64,000 nucleotides of DNA from Tenacibaculum agarivorans (GTDB lineage: Bacteria > Bacteroidota > Bacteroidia > Flavobacteriales > Flavobacteriaceae): positions 1 through 64,000 of the forward strand of contig NZ_MSMP01000021.1 in NCBI RefSeq assembly GCF_001936575.1. Direction: 5' to 3'. The position numbers and the translations under genes are program-made. The first letter of the stretch is position 1. Each line of letters begins with the position of its first letter. Below, one piece after another: positions 51,237 to 60,228 of the stretch. The notes beneath the pieces are model-generated. The model was not told the DNA's origin. It ran no database searches and worked only from the letters and a program-made list of their open reading frames with translations.

Positions 51237-51707
51237 TTAGATAGCATATAAGTTTACTATTTTGAATGCCAAATTTAGGAATAAAATTAGACATAAAAAT
51301 AGGGCTTGTAAACCTGCTAGGGGAACTGTTGAATGTTTAAGATTATTTTTTAGTACTAAAAACACCAAAAGTGCAAAAATTAAAGAACAACTAAATAGTA
51401 CTAAAAAAGTTGGAGTAGGAAAACCAACCGCAAAAACCACAAAAAATAGTATATCTCCTAAACCCATGGCTGAAAAAAAAGTTTGCTTGAGCTTGAATTT
51501 AGTATATAAAAATACTATTAAAAACAGCAATACTAACGTAGTTAAGTTGATACCTATATTATAGGCATAAAGTTGTAAAAAAGTTTGTTTATAGTATAAA
51601 TACCCACTTAATAGTATGACTGACGGAAAAATCCATAGGGATACTTTTCTTTCTTTAAAATCTTGAAAAAATATGGTTATTAACAGTAAGAGAAGTAGGT
51701 AGATCAA
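51237..51707 (-). CDS. Prepilin peptidase without methylase domain
   Basis: 156 aa, only membrane helices. The two aspartates of the A24 family are present: IFFQDFKERKVS (D16) and AMGLGDILFF (GxGD, about 83-92). The N-terminal cysteine-rich methyltransferase domain of PilD is absent, as in archaeal-type and TadV-like peptidases. It should cleave the Ala-1 leaders of the pseudopilins here, and heads the operon, 1 base before gspE. Confidence 0.88.
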   Translation of the reverse strand: MIYLLLLLLITIFFQDFKERKVSLWIFPSVILLSGYLYYKQTFLQLYAYNIGINLTTLVLLFLIVFLYTKFKLKQTFFSAMGLGDILFFVVFAVGFPTPTFLVLFSCSLIFALLVFLVLKNNLKHSTVPLAGLQALFLCLILFLNLAFKIVNLYAI

Positions 51708-51796
51708 TTGTTATGTTTGTGTGTTTTTTTATTTTAAATGGGAAAAGAAAGAGGGTCTACTTCCTTCCCATATGAGTCTTTTCGTGTGGTATTCCT

Positions 51797-51880
51797 TTAG
51801 CCTAACATTTTAGATATATTTGTATTATCCAGTAATCTTTTTCTAGAATAATCTATAACTACTTTGTAGTTTTTACTCAT
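51797..51880 (-). CDS. Possible 27-aa leader peptide
   Basis: The frame MSKNYKVVIDYSRKRLLDNT, then NISKMLG, lies 90 bases upstream of the prepilin-peptidase gene. The length and composition are not decisive; it may be a leader peptide or chance. The rest of 51708-52107 (400 bases) shows no gene; it holds an A/G-rich block with a partial hairpin at 51745-51776. Confidence 0.25.
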   Translation of the reverse strand: MSKNYKVVIDYSRKRLLDNTNISKMLG

Positions 51881-52107
51881 AGCAATGTAATTTTAGCAGT
51901 ATAAAAGTACTATTAGTTTATTTTTAAAGCAATAGTTAATAACTAAAAAAAACATACAATAGTAAAGTAATACATTTAGTATGATTTTAGGTATTTCATT
52001 ATTATTTGAAGTTGTCATAGACAACACGAAAGGATTCGTTCGGAAAAGTGGTAATAATGAACTAATGTTTAAAATAAAAAAAGCAATGTTTTCACATTAT
52101 TTTTTAA

Positions 52108-52422
52108 CTATTTCTTGAGTTTATATTCTATTGGATCTCGTCGTGTATCAAAAACCATTAAAATATAAATCTTTTCTTTATTAACTACTCGATATACAAT
52201 TTTGTAATGCCGAATTACAACTCTTCTATAAGGTTCACCTAATATGTCGTCTTTTTGCCATTGTTCTAAGAAAACGATGTCTCCTACTCGCTGATAAATT
52301 TCATCTCTAATCTTTTTAGCAAATTCTAATGAAAAGTATTTTTTGTTAAACTTATAAATACGTTTTAAATCCTCTTTAGCATAGTTGTCCCAAATAGGAA
52401 CTATCTGTTTTGGTTTGCTCAT
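52108..52422 (-). CDS. ParE/RelE-family toxin
   Basis: 104 aa. VPIWDNYAKEDLKRIYKFNKKYFSLEFAKKI (about 8-38) and GEPYRRVVIRHYKIVYRVVNKEKIYILMVFDTRRDP (about 63-98) are the classical ParE/RelE core (helix hairpin, then four-strand sheet ending with a D-x-R-x-x-P). Such toxins act on gyrase (ParE) or ribosome-bound mRNA (RelE). The antitoxin stop and toxin start share one base. Fully intact. Confidence 0.9.
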   Translation of the reverse strand: MSKPKQIVPIWDNYAKEDLKRIYKFNKKYFSLEFAKKIRDEIYQRVGDIVFLEQWQKDDILGEPYRRVVIRHYKIVYRVVNKEKIYILMVFDTRRDPIEYKLKK

Positions 52423-52664
52423 TACCAGTCTTGCATTTCCTTTAAAAGGTCATCATGAGAAGTAAACTGTCCTGATTCAATACGTGCTTCAGCTTCTTTA
52501 ATCTTTTTCACATATACTTCCTTTGTTAATGGTTCTCCACTAACGGAATAAACTATAATTTCACTTGAACTGTTTTCTTTAATAGCATTTACTTTATTGA
52601 GTAAGTCTTCTCCAACGTCGAGAATCCATTTTGCTAACTCTATTCTTTTTGCTTGTATATCCAT
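52422..52664 (-). CDS. Type II antitoxin
   Basis: The internal Met at 52664 is chosen (MDIQAKRIELAKWILDVGED); the longer frame to 52715 adds an unlikely hydrophobic piece. 80 aa, short and helical, with the Bacteroidota antitoxin opening MDIxAxxxELxxWI and a C-terminal part that would wrap the toxin (EARIESGQFTSHDDLLKEMQDW). It overlaps the toxin gene by one base. It likely represses its own promoter. Confidence 0.85.
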   Translation of the reverse strand: MDIQAKRIELAKWILDVGEDLLNKVNAIKENSSSEIIVYSVSGEPLTKEVYVKKIKEAEARIESGQFTSHDDLLKEMQDW

Positions 52665-52983
52665 CACAAATCCATTATAAACAAAGATAAATAATTTTTC
52701 ATGCCTGTTTATCATAATTATAATATTTCCCAGTCATAGTCTAAATATGGCATCTTTTATACCTAAAAAAATAAATTCTTATTTTTTTAAAAATACTGAT
52801 TTTTAATTATTTATAATTATATGTTTTAATACAACCTAATTTACTACACTACCAGAGTATAGATAATAAAAGTTAGAAAAAGTGTGTAAGAAAAATTGAA
52901 AGTAACAAAGAATCAAAAGAGCAAGGAATAGTGATAAAGATCTAGAGGTTCAAAAAGAGGAATAAATATTTAGTTTATGAATT
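52665..52983. other. Intergenic region with a repeat fragment
   Basis: About 320 A/T-rich bases without a gene. Bases 52880-52903 (GTGTAAGAAAAATTGAAAGTAAC) match the left end of the direct repeats at 5293 and 7053, but the likeness stops there. Confidence 0.35.
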
Positions 52984-53020
52984 AAAAAGAGAAGATTATT
53001 TTTTATAATCTTCTCTTTTT
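52984..53020 (-). terminator. dut terminator hairpin
   Basis: AAAAAGAGAAGATTAT and ATAATCTTCTCTTTTT form a 16-base stem with a T loop. It works on either strand and sits 21 bases after the dut stop. Confidence 0.85.
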
Positions 53021-53040
53021 AATTTTTAGTGGTAATATTA

Positions 53041-53472
53041 TTATACTCCAGTACTTCCAAATCCGCCGGATCCTCTTTCGGTTTCATCTAATATTTTAAC
53101 TTCCTTCCAAGTTACACGTTCGTGTTTTGCAATTACTAGTTGTGCAATGCGTTCACCATCATTTATTACAAAATCTTCATTAGAAAGATTGACTAAAATC
53201 ACACCAATTTCTCCTCTATAATCAGCATCTACAGTGCCTGGAGAGTTAAGTACAGTAATTCCTTTTTTAGCTGCTAGTCCACTTCTTGGACGTACTTGCG
53301 CCTCGTAACCTTGAGGTAAAGCAAAAAACAACCCTGTTTTTACAATAGCTCTTTCTAAAGGTTTTAATACAATAGGTTCGTTTAAATTTGCTCGTAAATC
53401 CATTCCAGCAGAACCTTCAGTTTCATATGCAGGAGTTTGGTGTTTAGATTTGTTAATTATTTGTACGTTCAT
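53041..53472 (-). CDS. dut: dUTP diphosphatase (dUTPase)
   Basis: 143 aa, trimeric dUTPase splitting dUTP to dUMP and pyrophosphate. All five motifs are present: AGMDLRAN, PRSGLAAKKGI, VLNSPGTVDADYRGEIGVILVN, DGERIAQLVI and the C-terminal RGSGGFGST, which closes the active site. A TATCTTTG -7 box lies 20 bases upstream. Divergent from gpsA. Confidence 0.97.
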   Translation of the reverse strand: MNVQIINKSKHQTPAYETEGSAGMDLRANLNEPIVLKPLERAIVKTGLFFALPQGYEAQVRPRSGLAAKKGITVLNSPGTVDADYRGEIGVILVNLSNEDFVINDGERIAQLVIAKHERVTWKEVKILDETERGSGGFGSTGV

Positions 53473-53491
53473 TCGTTATTTTTTTCACAAT

Positions 53492-53499
53492 CAAAGATA
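53492..53499 (-). promoter_or_regulatory. -7 box of dut
   Basis: Minus-strand TATCTTTG, full match to TAnnTTTG. Confidence 0.5.
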
Positions 53500-53566
53500 A
53501 ATAACATTACTATTACACACTAGGTTATAGATTTATTAATTTAGCATTACGAAACAAAGGACAATT

Positions 53567-54562
53567 ATGATTGAATTTGAAAAAATAGCTGTTATTGGGG
53601 GAGGTAGCTGGGCTACTGCAATAGTGAAAATGCTTTCTGAAAATAAAGAAACTATAGGATGGTATATGAGAAGTGTTTATGCTATAGAGCATATAAAACG
53701 AAATAAACATAACCCAAATTACTTAAGTTCTGCAGAATTACACCCAGAACAGCTAGATTTAACCGACAATATTAATGAAGTTGTTAAAAATTATGATGTC
53801 CTGATTTTTGCAGTTCCTTCAGCATTCTTAAATGCTGAGTTAGAGAAATTAACGTTACCTTTAGACAATAAAATAATTTTTTCTGCGATTAAAGGTATTG
53901 TTCCCGAAACGGGTTTAATAGTCGGTGAACATTTTCATAAACATTATAATGTTTCTTATGAAAACATCGGTGTAATAGCAGGTCCTTGTCATGCTGAAGA
54001 GGTAGCCATGGAGCGTTTATCGTATTTAACTGTGGCTTGCCAAGATCAAAAGAAAGCAAAAGAATTAAGCAAATACATTAAAAGTAGATACATTAAAACA
54101 AAGGTATCAGACGATATTTTTGGAACGGAGTATTCTGCGATGTTAAAAAATATATATGCTATTGCTGCGGGAATAGCACATGGTTTAGGATATGGGGATA
54201 ATTTTCAATCGGTTTTAATGAGTAATGCAATTCGTGAAATGAAACGATACATTAAAAAAGTCCACCGAATGAAACGAAATATCAACAACTCAGCATATTT
54301 GGGAGACCTTTTAGTTACAGGTTATTCTGTATTTAGTAGAAATAGAATGTTTGGTAATATGATCGGTAAAGGATATACCGTAAAATCTGCAATGTTAGAA
54401 ATGAATATGGTTGCTGAGGGATATTACGCTACCAAAAGTGCTTATAAAATAAACCAAGAAAATGGAGCCAAAACGCCTATAATAAATGCAGTATATAGTA
54501 TTCTGTATGGAAAAAAAGAGGCGAAAGAAGTGTTTGAAAAACTAACAAGTTTGTTAGATTAA
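53567..54562 (+). CDS. gpsA: NAD(P)H-dependent glycerol-3-phosphate dehydrogenase
   Basis: 331 aa. It reduces dihydroxyacetone phosphate to sn-glycerol 3-phosphate for phospholipid synthesis. NAD-binding loop VIGGGSWATAIVKML (8-22; the family GxGxxG/A is GGGSWA), IKGIVPETGLIVGEHF, the substrate/catalytic segment AMLKNIYAIAAGIAHGLGYGDN (Lys about 201) and MVAEGYYATKSAY. The gene is followed after 185 bases by the ACT-domain gene. Confidence 0.95.
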   Translation: MIEFEKIAVIGGGSWATAIVKMLSENKETIGWYMRSVYAIEHIKRNKHNPNYLSSAELHPEQLDLTDNINEVVKNYDVLIFAVPSAFLNAELEKLTLPLDNKIIFSAIKGIVPETGLIVGEHFHKHYNVSYENIGVIAGPCHAEEVAMERLSYLTVACQDQKKAKELSKYIKSRYIKTKVSDDIFGTEYSAMLKNIYAIAAGIAHGLGYGDNFQSVLMSNAIREMKRYIKKVHRMKRNINNSAYLGDLLVTGYSVFSRNRMFGNMIGKGYTVKSAMLEMNMVAEGYYATKSAYKINQENGAKTPIINAVYSILYGKKEAKEVFEKLTSLLD

Positions 54563-54747
54563 ATTTTTCAAATTAAAAGTATAAAAACCCTTCAAAATAA
54601 TACCTTAAATGAAATCAAACTACATCTAACGCCAGCGCAAAATTAAAGTAAAAATTTTTCTTACGCACAGAAAAAAGTTACCAAATATTTAAATAAAAAT
54701 TAACAAAATCAATATTTTTACAACATTCAGTGTATTTTTAAACAACA

Positions 54748-55407
54748 ATGAAAACAATTCAAGAAGCTGTTGAAATCACCATAAGAAAAACCCCTTTTAT
54801 AGAAGAAGCGCTAAACGAAAAATTAATTAATGTATCATCATTAGCGCGGTTAATCTTACCTGAGGTAGCTCAACAATTAAAAAAAGAAGTAAAAGTAGGC
54901 GCTGTTATGATGGCTATTAATAGGCTTTCACCTGCAAACGAACTACGTATTAGAAAGAATATAAAAAAATTAGCATTAGATTTAGGTGATGTAATTGTAC
55001 GATCAGATTTATGTGATTATACATTTAAAAACACACCAACTCTATTTAAAAGAATTGCTACTATACTTGGAAAAGTGTCTGAAAGCAATGATTTATTCTT
55101 AACCATTTCTCAAGGTATATTTGAGACAAATATTGTAGCCAGTGAGGCTTTACAAACTTTAATTAATGAAACATTTAATGATGAAGTATTAATTAATAAT
55201 GTAAATGACTTAGCATCAATAACTATAAAATTACCTAAAGAAAACTTAGAACAATCAGGTATTTACTATTTTATATTGAAACAATTCGCTTGGGCAAATA
55301 TAGCGGTACAAGAAGTAATTTCTACCACTCATGAAATGACAATTGTAGTAAAAGAGAGTGATGTAAATGAAACATTTTCAATATTAATGGATCTGAAGTT
55401 AAATTAA
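54748..55407 (+). CDS. ACT-domain protein (aspartate-kinase-like regulatory part)
   Basis: 219 aa without a kinase domain. The N-terminal half is helical (IRKTPFIEEALNEKLINVSSLARLILPEV) and resembles the small DNA-binding-like helical unit seen in 'hypothetical ACT' proteins. The C-terminal half holds two ACT-type units (DLASITIKLPKENLEQSGIYYFIL; NIAVQEVISTTHEMTIVVKESD). ACT units bind amino acids. It lies 6 bases before the MFS gene; the pair may be functionally linked. Confidence 0.72.
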   Translation: MKTIQEAVEITIRKTPFIEEALNEKLINVSSLARLILPEVAQQLKKEVKVGAVMMAINRLSPANELRIRKNIKKLALDLGDVIVRSDLCDYTFKNTPTLFKRIATILGKVSESNDLFLTISQGIFETNIVASEALQTLINETFNDEVLINNVNDLASITIKLPKENLEQSGIYYFILKQFAWANIAVQEVISTTHEMTIVVKESDVNETFSILMDLKLN

Positions 55408-55413
55408 TAACTG

Positions 55414-56688
55414 ATGCAAAAAAATGATCCTTACGCCTCACTCAGGTATAAAGAATTTAATATTTTTTTATTAGTTCGTTTTTTACTTGTTTTTGCTTGG
55501 TCTATGCAATTTATTATAATAGAATGGCAAGTATACTCCATTACAAAAGATCCTTGGAATTTAGGTTTAATAGGTGCTTTTGAGTTTATTCCAGCATTTA
55601 CTATGGCGTTATTTGCGGGCCATATTGTAGATCAGAAAGAAAAAAGAAACTTATTAGCCTTATGTATTGCTCTTTTTTCTCTGATTAGTTTTGGTTTATT
55701 CTTTTTAACCAATCCTAACTTAACTGAAGGATGGGATTCCAAAGTAATACTGTATTTGATTTATGCATTAGTATTTTTCGGCGGTTTTCTGCGTTCATTT
55801 TTTGGACCAACTATATTCTCGTTAATAGCATTAATTGTTCCTAAAAAACTATATCCAAATGCAGCTACTTGGAGTAGCTCTACATGGCAAATAGCTAGTG
55901 TTTTAGGTCCAGCTTTTGCAGGATATACTATCTATTTAATGGGAGTAAACCTTTCTTTATGTATTGTATTTGGTTTGGTGCTATTATCACTTCTAATGGT
56001 ATTTTTTATCAAAAGAAAACCGATTATGAACCCAAAGCAAGGTGAGCCGATTAAAAAAAGTTTACAAGAAGGAATTTCATTTGTATTTAAAACGAAAGCA
56101 ATTCTAGGAGCAATTACTCTAGATATGATTTCTGTGCTTTTTGGAGGAGCAATTGCTTTACTTCCTGTTTTTGCTCAAGATATATTAGAAGTGGGTGCTA
56201 AAGGTTTTGGTATATTAAGAGCAGCTCCAGCTATTGGGGCTTTTATAACCATGTTAATTACGGCGTATATTCCTATTAGTAAAAATGCAGGGATGAAATT
56301 GTTAGCCGCAATTTTTGGTTTTGGTGTATGTATTATAGTGTTTGGAATGTCAGAAATTTTTTGGATTTCATTATTAGCATTATTTTTTAGTGGGGTTACA
56401 GATGGAGTATCTATGGTAATTAGACAAACTATTTTACAACTAAAAACACCTGATCATATGAGGGGTAGAGTAGCTTCAGTAAACTCAATGTTTGTAGGTT
56501 CTTCAAATGAATTGGGTGCTTTAGAAAGTGGTTTAACAGCTAAATTAATGGGTACGGTTACTGCGGTAATTTTTGGTGGAACTATGACGTTAATTACAGT
56601 AGTAACTACAGGAATTTTAAATCCAACACTTAGAAAATTAGATTTAGAAGATGATTTAAAGAAGCATGAAAATTCTTCTAATGATTAA
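55414..56688 (+). CDS. MFS exporter (EntS/MFS_3-like)
   Basis: 424 aa with about 12 membrane helices. Family pattern of MFS_3: QFIIIEWQVYSITKDPWNLGLIGAFEFIPA near 24-53, GHIVDQKEKRNLL (loop 2-3), and LGPAFAGYTIY. The C-terminal half includes MRGRVASVNSMFVGSSNELGALESG. Relatives export siderophores or drugs; the substrate here is unknown. Likely in the same transcript as the ACT-domain gene. Confidence 0.9.
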   Translation: MQKNDPYASLRYKEFNIFLLVRFLLVFAWSMQFIIIEWQVYSITKDPWNLGLIGAFEFIPAFTMALFAGHIVDQKEKRNLLALCIALFSLISFGLFFLTNPNLTEGWDSKVILYLIYALVFFGGFLRSFFGPTIFSLIALIVPKKLYPNAATWSSSTWQIASVLGPAFAGYTIYLMGVNLSLCIVFGLVLLSLLMVFFIKRKPIMNPKQGEPIKKSLQEGISFVFKTKAILGAITLDMISVLFGGAIALLPVFAQDILEVGAKGFGILRAAPAIGAFITMLITAYIPISKNAGMKLLAAIFGFGVCIIVFGMSEIFWISLLALFFSGVTDGVSMVIRQTILQLKTPDHMRGRVASVNSMFVGSSNELGALESGLTAKLMGTVTAVIFGGTMTLITVVTTGILNPTLRKLDLEDDLKKHENSSND

Positions 56689-56779
56689 TCATTATTAAGC
56701 GGAATTATTGTTTATAAAGAAATAGATAAACACTGAAAACAGTGACTTTTTAAGGTATAAGATTGATTAGTTTTATCAA

Positions 56780-57496
56780 ATGAAAAACGTATTTGTAATT
56801 CTAACATTACATTGTATCAGCTTTTTTTCATGTAATGCACAATCTGAAACAATGAAAAGTAAACTCATGGAGTCTTTACATTATATTAAAGATGAAATAA
56901 AAAGAGATAAAAATCAAAGCATTTCTATTTATAAACAAGACTATAGTGTACTTAATTTTCGTAATGATACTGTTCCTGAAAATATATATTGGACAACTAT
57001 TCGTAAAGAAATAAAGAGTAGAAAATCAATAGTTGAAACCTATAAAGTTAGCTACAGTAATAACAATGTTTTCTTTGAAAAAGATGGGGTCTTAATTAAA
57101 AATTCTAATTCGGAATATAAAATCTTAGTAAAAAATTTTCTTTCAGATGTTTTAATTTTTAAAGAAAGTCAAGAAAAGATTCTTGAAGAATTTAAAACAG
57201 GAACGGTAATTACATTAAAGTTAGGAGATACAATTCGTTTAAAAGAAGGGCTTTCTTTGTCTTTAACAAACTTTATAAGTAAACATGTATTTTATGGTCA
57301 GCCATCTTACGCTAGAGCAGAATTAAATTTAATAAAAGAAAATAAGAATATAGAATTTAGTCTATCTAATCAATTCTTAGATGGGATCAATTATCCGGGG
57401 GATACATGGACTTCTGATGAATCAAACAACTATTTTTTTAGAGTATTAAATTTCAAATATGATGACAGCTTAGAAATTTTAATTACTAAGAAATAA
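56780..57496 (+). CDS. Lipoprotein of unknown function
   Basis: 238 aa. Signal MKNVFVILTLHCISFFSC with lipobox Cys18, then NAQ. The mature part is polar and beta-rich (IYWTTIRKEIKSRKSIVETYKVSYSN; LSLTNFISKHVFYGQPSYARAEL). No family recognised. It stands alone between the MFS gene and the converging YHS gene. Confidence 0.72.
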   Translation: MKNVFVILTLHCISFFSCNAQSETMKSKLMESLHYIKDEIKRDKNQSISIYKQDYSVLNFRNDTVPENIYWTTIRKEIKSRKSIVETYKVSYSNNNVFFEKDGVLIKNSNSEYKILVKNFLSDVLIFKESQEKILEEFKTGTVITLKLGDTIRLKEGLSLSLTNFISKHVFYGQPSYARAELNLIKENKNIEFSLSNQFLDGINYPGDTWTSDESNNYFFRVLNFKYDDSLEILITKK

Positions 57497-57527
57497 TTTG
57501 TTAAAACAGTTTAGAAAAAGAAAGTTT

Positions 57528-57980
57528 CTAGTGTTTACCTACTTTTTTCCAATTTTCATCTGCTTTTTTACGTAACTCTTCAGGATTATTTTTTAACCAA
57601 GATTTTAATGTATTAGTACCCCAAGAATTGTAGAATAAGTATAATTTTCCATCCCTAATTTCATAAGTTTTAGGATCAACACCTACTTTTTTACCATCCA
57701 TTGCTCCAATAGCATAAGCACAATACCCTCCGTATTGAGGAATATATTTTGTAGGATTTTCCTTAAATTTATTTAGATTCTGTTCACTGTAAAAACGAAA
57801 TGACACACCATCATATTTTGTGGAGAATTCCTTAGTGCCTTTAACAGCCATGTTAGAAAAGTAAGCAACTACATCGTAACCATTAGCTACAGCACCTTTT
57901 TTAACATTATAAACATTGTCTTGCGAATAAACAGAAATGTATAAGAATATAGATAATAAACTAATTAATTGAGGCTTCAT
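57528..57980 (-). CDS. YHS-domain periplasmic protein
   Basis: 150 aa with signal MKPQLISLLSIFLYISVYSQ. The YHS domain core is GYDVVAYFSNMAVKGTKEFSTKYDGVSFRFYS and YIPQYGGYCAYAIGAMDGKKVGVDP; it has one Cys in the domain. The tail YLFYNSWGTNTLKSWLKNNPEELRKKADENWKK is the extension usual in Bacteroidota. YHS domains are small metal/heme- or copper-related binding units. A paralogue lies directly upstream. Confidence 0.88.
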   Translation of the reverse strand: MKPQLISLLSIFLYISVYSQDNVYNVKKGAVANGYDVVAYFSNMAVKGTKEFSTKYDGVSFRFYSEQNLNKFKENPTKYIPQYGGYCAYAIGAMDGKKVGVDPKTYEIRDGKLYLFYNSWGTNTLKSWLKNNPEELRKKADENWKKVGKH

Positions 57981-58045
57981 ACAACATAAATTTATTGCAT
58001 AGTCGAAAAAGCCTCATTAGCATTACAAGTGCTATTAAAAATAAA

Positions 58046-58492
58046 TTAATCCTTGTTATTCTTTATTTCTTCCCAGTTTATATCGCCTTGTTTTTGGAGT
58101 GCTTTAGTATCTTCATTTTTCCAGTCATTTAATTTATTTGCAAAGAAAGAGTTGTAGAATAGATATAATTTACCATCTCTAATTTCGTAAATTTCTGGAT
58201 CAACACCCATTTTAATTTTCTTTTTAGCAATAGCATAAGCACAATATCCACCGTATTGAGGTACATATTGCTCAGGATTTTCTGAAAACTTTTTTAAGCT
58301 TTCTTTACTAGCAAAAAAGAAAGTTTTTCCATTATATTCTGTACTAAACGATTCACTTCCTTTTACTGGTCCTTCGTTGAAATAAGAAACTACGTCGTAT
58401 CCACCTACCGCTTTTTTATCATCTGTTTTAGAACATTGAGAAAAAATAATAATGGTAGCAATTGCAAATAATGATAAGATGCTATTTTTCAT
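58046..58492 (-). CDS. YHS-domain lipoprotein (paralogue of the neighbour)
   Basis: 148 aa with lipobox FSQC (Cys20). The domain GYDVVSYFNEGPVKGSESFSTEYNGKTFFFAS and YVPQYGGYCAYAIAKKKIKMGVDPEIYEIRDGKLYLFYNSFF follows its neighbour almost residue by residue. One copy is lipid-anchored and the other soluble, so the same function may be placed at two sites of the envelope. Tandem duplication is evident. Confidence 0.88.
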   Translation of the reverse strand: MKNSILSLFAIATIIIFSQCSKTDDKKAVGGYDVVSYFNEGPVKGSESFSTEYNGKTFFFASKESLKKFSENPEQYVPQYGGYCAYAIAKKKIKMGVDPEIYEIRDGKLYLFYNSFFANKLNDWKNEDTKALQKQGDINWEEIKNNKD

Positions 58493-58650
58493 TGGAAAAT
58501 GGTTTAAATTATTTGATTATAAACATACTTAATTGATAGGTTATACACAAAAATAGAAGTAAATGATTTATAATGTATTGGAATAACAGCCTTATGTATG
58601 ATTAGTGTATACTTTTCCAACGGAAAATATTTGCAATTTATTACATATTG

Positions 58651-59049
58651 TTAGTTACTGGTTTGATTAGCCTTAATTTTTAATGCGGCAAATGCAAAAC
58701 ATAAAACAGGAATAGAAAGCATCAACCCTGGAAATAGTCCACCAACTGTAAAAGCTAAAATTGAATCAATTAATAGAAGAGCTGTTAATAAATAAAGAAT
58801 TTTCTTTGCATCCTGATTTAGATATAATGTAACTATTCCAAATACTGAGAGTCCAATAAGATGAATTGAAGGATGAGCAAATAATACAGGAAAAATTTCT
58901 TTAAGAAATTCATCTGTGTTCGATTTATTGATTAAATCAGTGATATAAAATAAACCACTTCCATGAAATAGTGCCATTCCAGCCAGAAGAATGCTTCCAA
59001 CTAATATTAAAATCTTATGCGTTTTTGATTTTGAATTTTGTTCCTCCAT
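58651..59049 (-). CDS. Four-helix membrane protein of unknown function
   Basis: 132 aa: helices KILILVGSILLAGMALFHGSGLF, FPVLFAHPSIHLIGLSVFGIVTLY, KILYLLTALLLIDSILAFTVGG and LFPGLMLSIPVLCFAFAALKI. Conserved-looking His in MALFHGSG and AHPSIHL. I do not recognise the family. Confidence 0.72.
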   Translation of the reverse strand: MEEQNSKSKTHKILILVGSILLAGMALFHGSGLFYITDLINKSNTDEFLKEIFPVLFAHPSIHLIGLSVFGIVTLYLNQDAKKILYLLTALLLIDSILAFTVGGLFPGLMLSIPVLCFAFAALKIKANQTSN

Positions 59050-59169
59050 AATTGAGAATAATGTAATTGCGATAAATTCTACTCTATGTAAGACGTAATT
59101 GATTCAAAAATGGTTGTCTAAGTTTAATTTCAAATCTTGTAGTCAAATTAAAATATAAATTTGTAGATA

Positions 59170-60144
59170 TTATAAAACCATTAAATTACATCCTCTAATA
59201 TCTGAATGGTCAAACCTACCAATAATTTCGAAGCTATTAGTAGCTAAAACTTTACCTAAATCTTGTGTAGCAATAAAAGAGCAAGAATTATAATTTGCCA
59301 AATCAATTACGTTAATTCCTCCTGTTTTTCCTTGAGGAATTATTGTTAGTGGATCTTCAGTATCTCTTGTTAAAATCTTCATCCACGGCGGACAATCAAA
59401 AACGCCATCACCTTTAGAATATCCTTGACTCAATAATTCTGTCATACCATATTCTGAATGAATTTTTTCGACACCAAAGCCATCGGATAATATAGTATGT
59501 AATTCACTTCTGATAAGTTCTTTTCTCCTACCTTTCATTCCTCCTGTTTCCATTATTATGGTATTTTTCAAATTGAATTGATACTGTTCTACCAAATCTA
59601 ACAGTGCAAAGGAAACACCGATTAATAGTACTTTTTTACCTACTTGATCAAGTTGTACCAACTTTTCAGCTAGTTCATCAGTATTATGAAGATAAAATCC
59701 ACTCTCAGGGTTTTTAGATTTTTTTATAAGATCATCTACCATAAAAATTAATGAAGAACCCTTTCGTTCCAAATAACTAGGTAATAAAGCAAGAACGACA
59801 TAATCTTCTATATTGCCATAAAAGTGTTGAAACCCTTTAGTATAACTTTCTATATAAAGAGAAATATCCGTAACTAAGTGTTTGCTGGTCACACTGCCTG
59901 TTGTACCAGAACTTGTAAAGGTTTCGGTAATAGATGAGGAGCTACTTACAATTTGATGTGATTTAAAAAATTGAATTGGTAAAAAAGGAATTTGATCAAT
60001 TTCAGTTATATCGCTAGGGTGTACATAGAGTAAATCGCAAAAAGAACGATATACCGAATTATTTTCAAACTGATGTTTAAAAACTTGCAATGCTTTTTCC
60101 TTGAATTGCTGAGGAGTAGTTATATCAAAAATTACATCTTTCAT
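59170..60144 (-). CDS. LuxE-like acyl-protein synthetase/acyltransferase
   Basis: The internal Met at 60144 is chosen (MKDVIFDITTPQQFKEKALQ), because the 23 extra codons to 60213 look random and a -7 box lies at 60154-60161. 324 aa. It has the adenylate-forming-type loop TSSGTTGSVTSKHL (about 85-98), ETGGMKGRRKELIRSEL and EYGMTELLSQGY (about 235-246), as in LuxE of luminous bacteria. In Bacteroidota, such proteins act with acyl-thioester pathways; the substrate is unknown, and no lux genes are nearby. Confidence 0.85.
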   Translation of the reverse strand: MKDVIFDITTPQQFKEKALQVFKHQFENNSVYRSFCDLLYVHPSDITEIDQIPFLPIQFFKSHQIVSSSSSITETFTSSGTTGSVTSKHLVTDISLYIESYTKGFQHFYGNIEDYVVLALLPSYLERKGSSLIFMVDDLIKKSKNPESGFYLHNTDELAEKLVQLDQVGKKVLLIGVSFALLDLVEQYQFNLKNTIIMETGGMKGRRKELIRSELHTILSDGFGVEKIHSEYGMTELLSQGYSKGDGVFDCPPWMKILTRDTEDPLTIIPQGKTGGINVIDLANYNSCSFIATQDLGKVLATNSFEIIGRFDHSDIRGCNLMVL

Positions 60145-60153
60145 ATGGAAAAG

Positions 60154-60161
60154 CAAAAATA
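60154..60161 (-). promoter_or_regulatory. -7 box of the LuxE-like gene
   Basis: Minus-strand TATTTTTG, match to TAnnTTTG, just 10 bases before the chosen start. It would leave the longer start untranscribed. Confidence 0.4.
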
Positions 60162-60228
60162 ATAGGAATAGACGCAACCTTTTACTAAAAATGCATCTTA
60201 ATAGTAAAAACAAATAAATTTTATAAAA

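Noticed and set aside
52868..52930. Third full copy of the 5293/7053 direct repeat
   Set aside because: Only about 23 bases match; the rest is unrelated.
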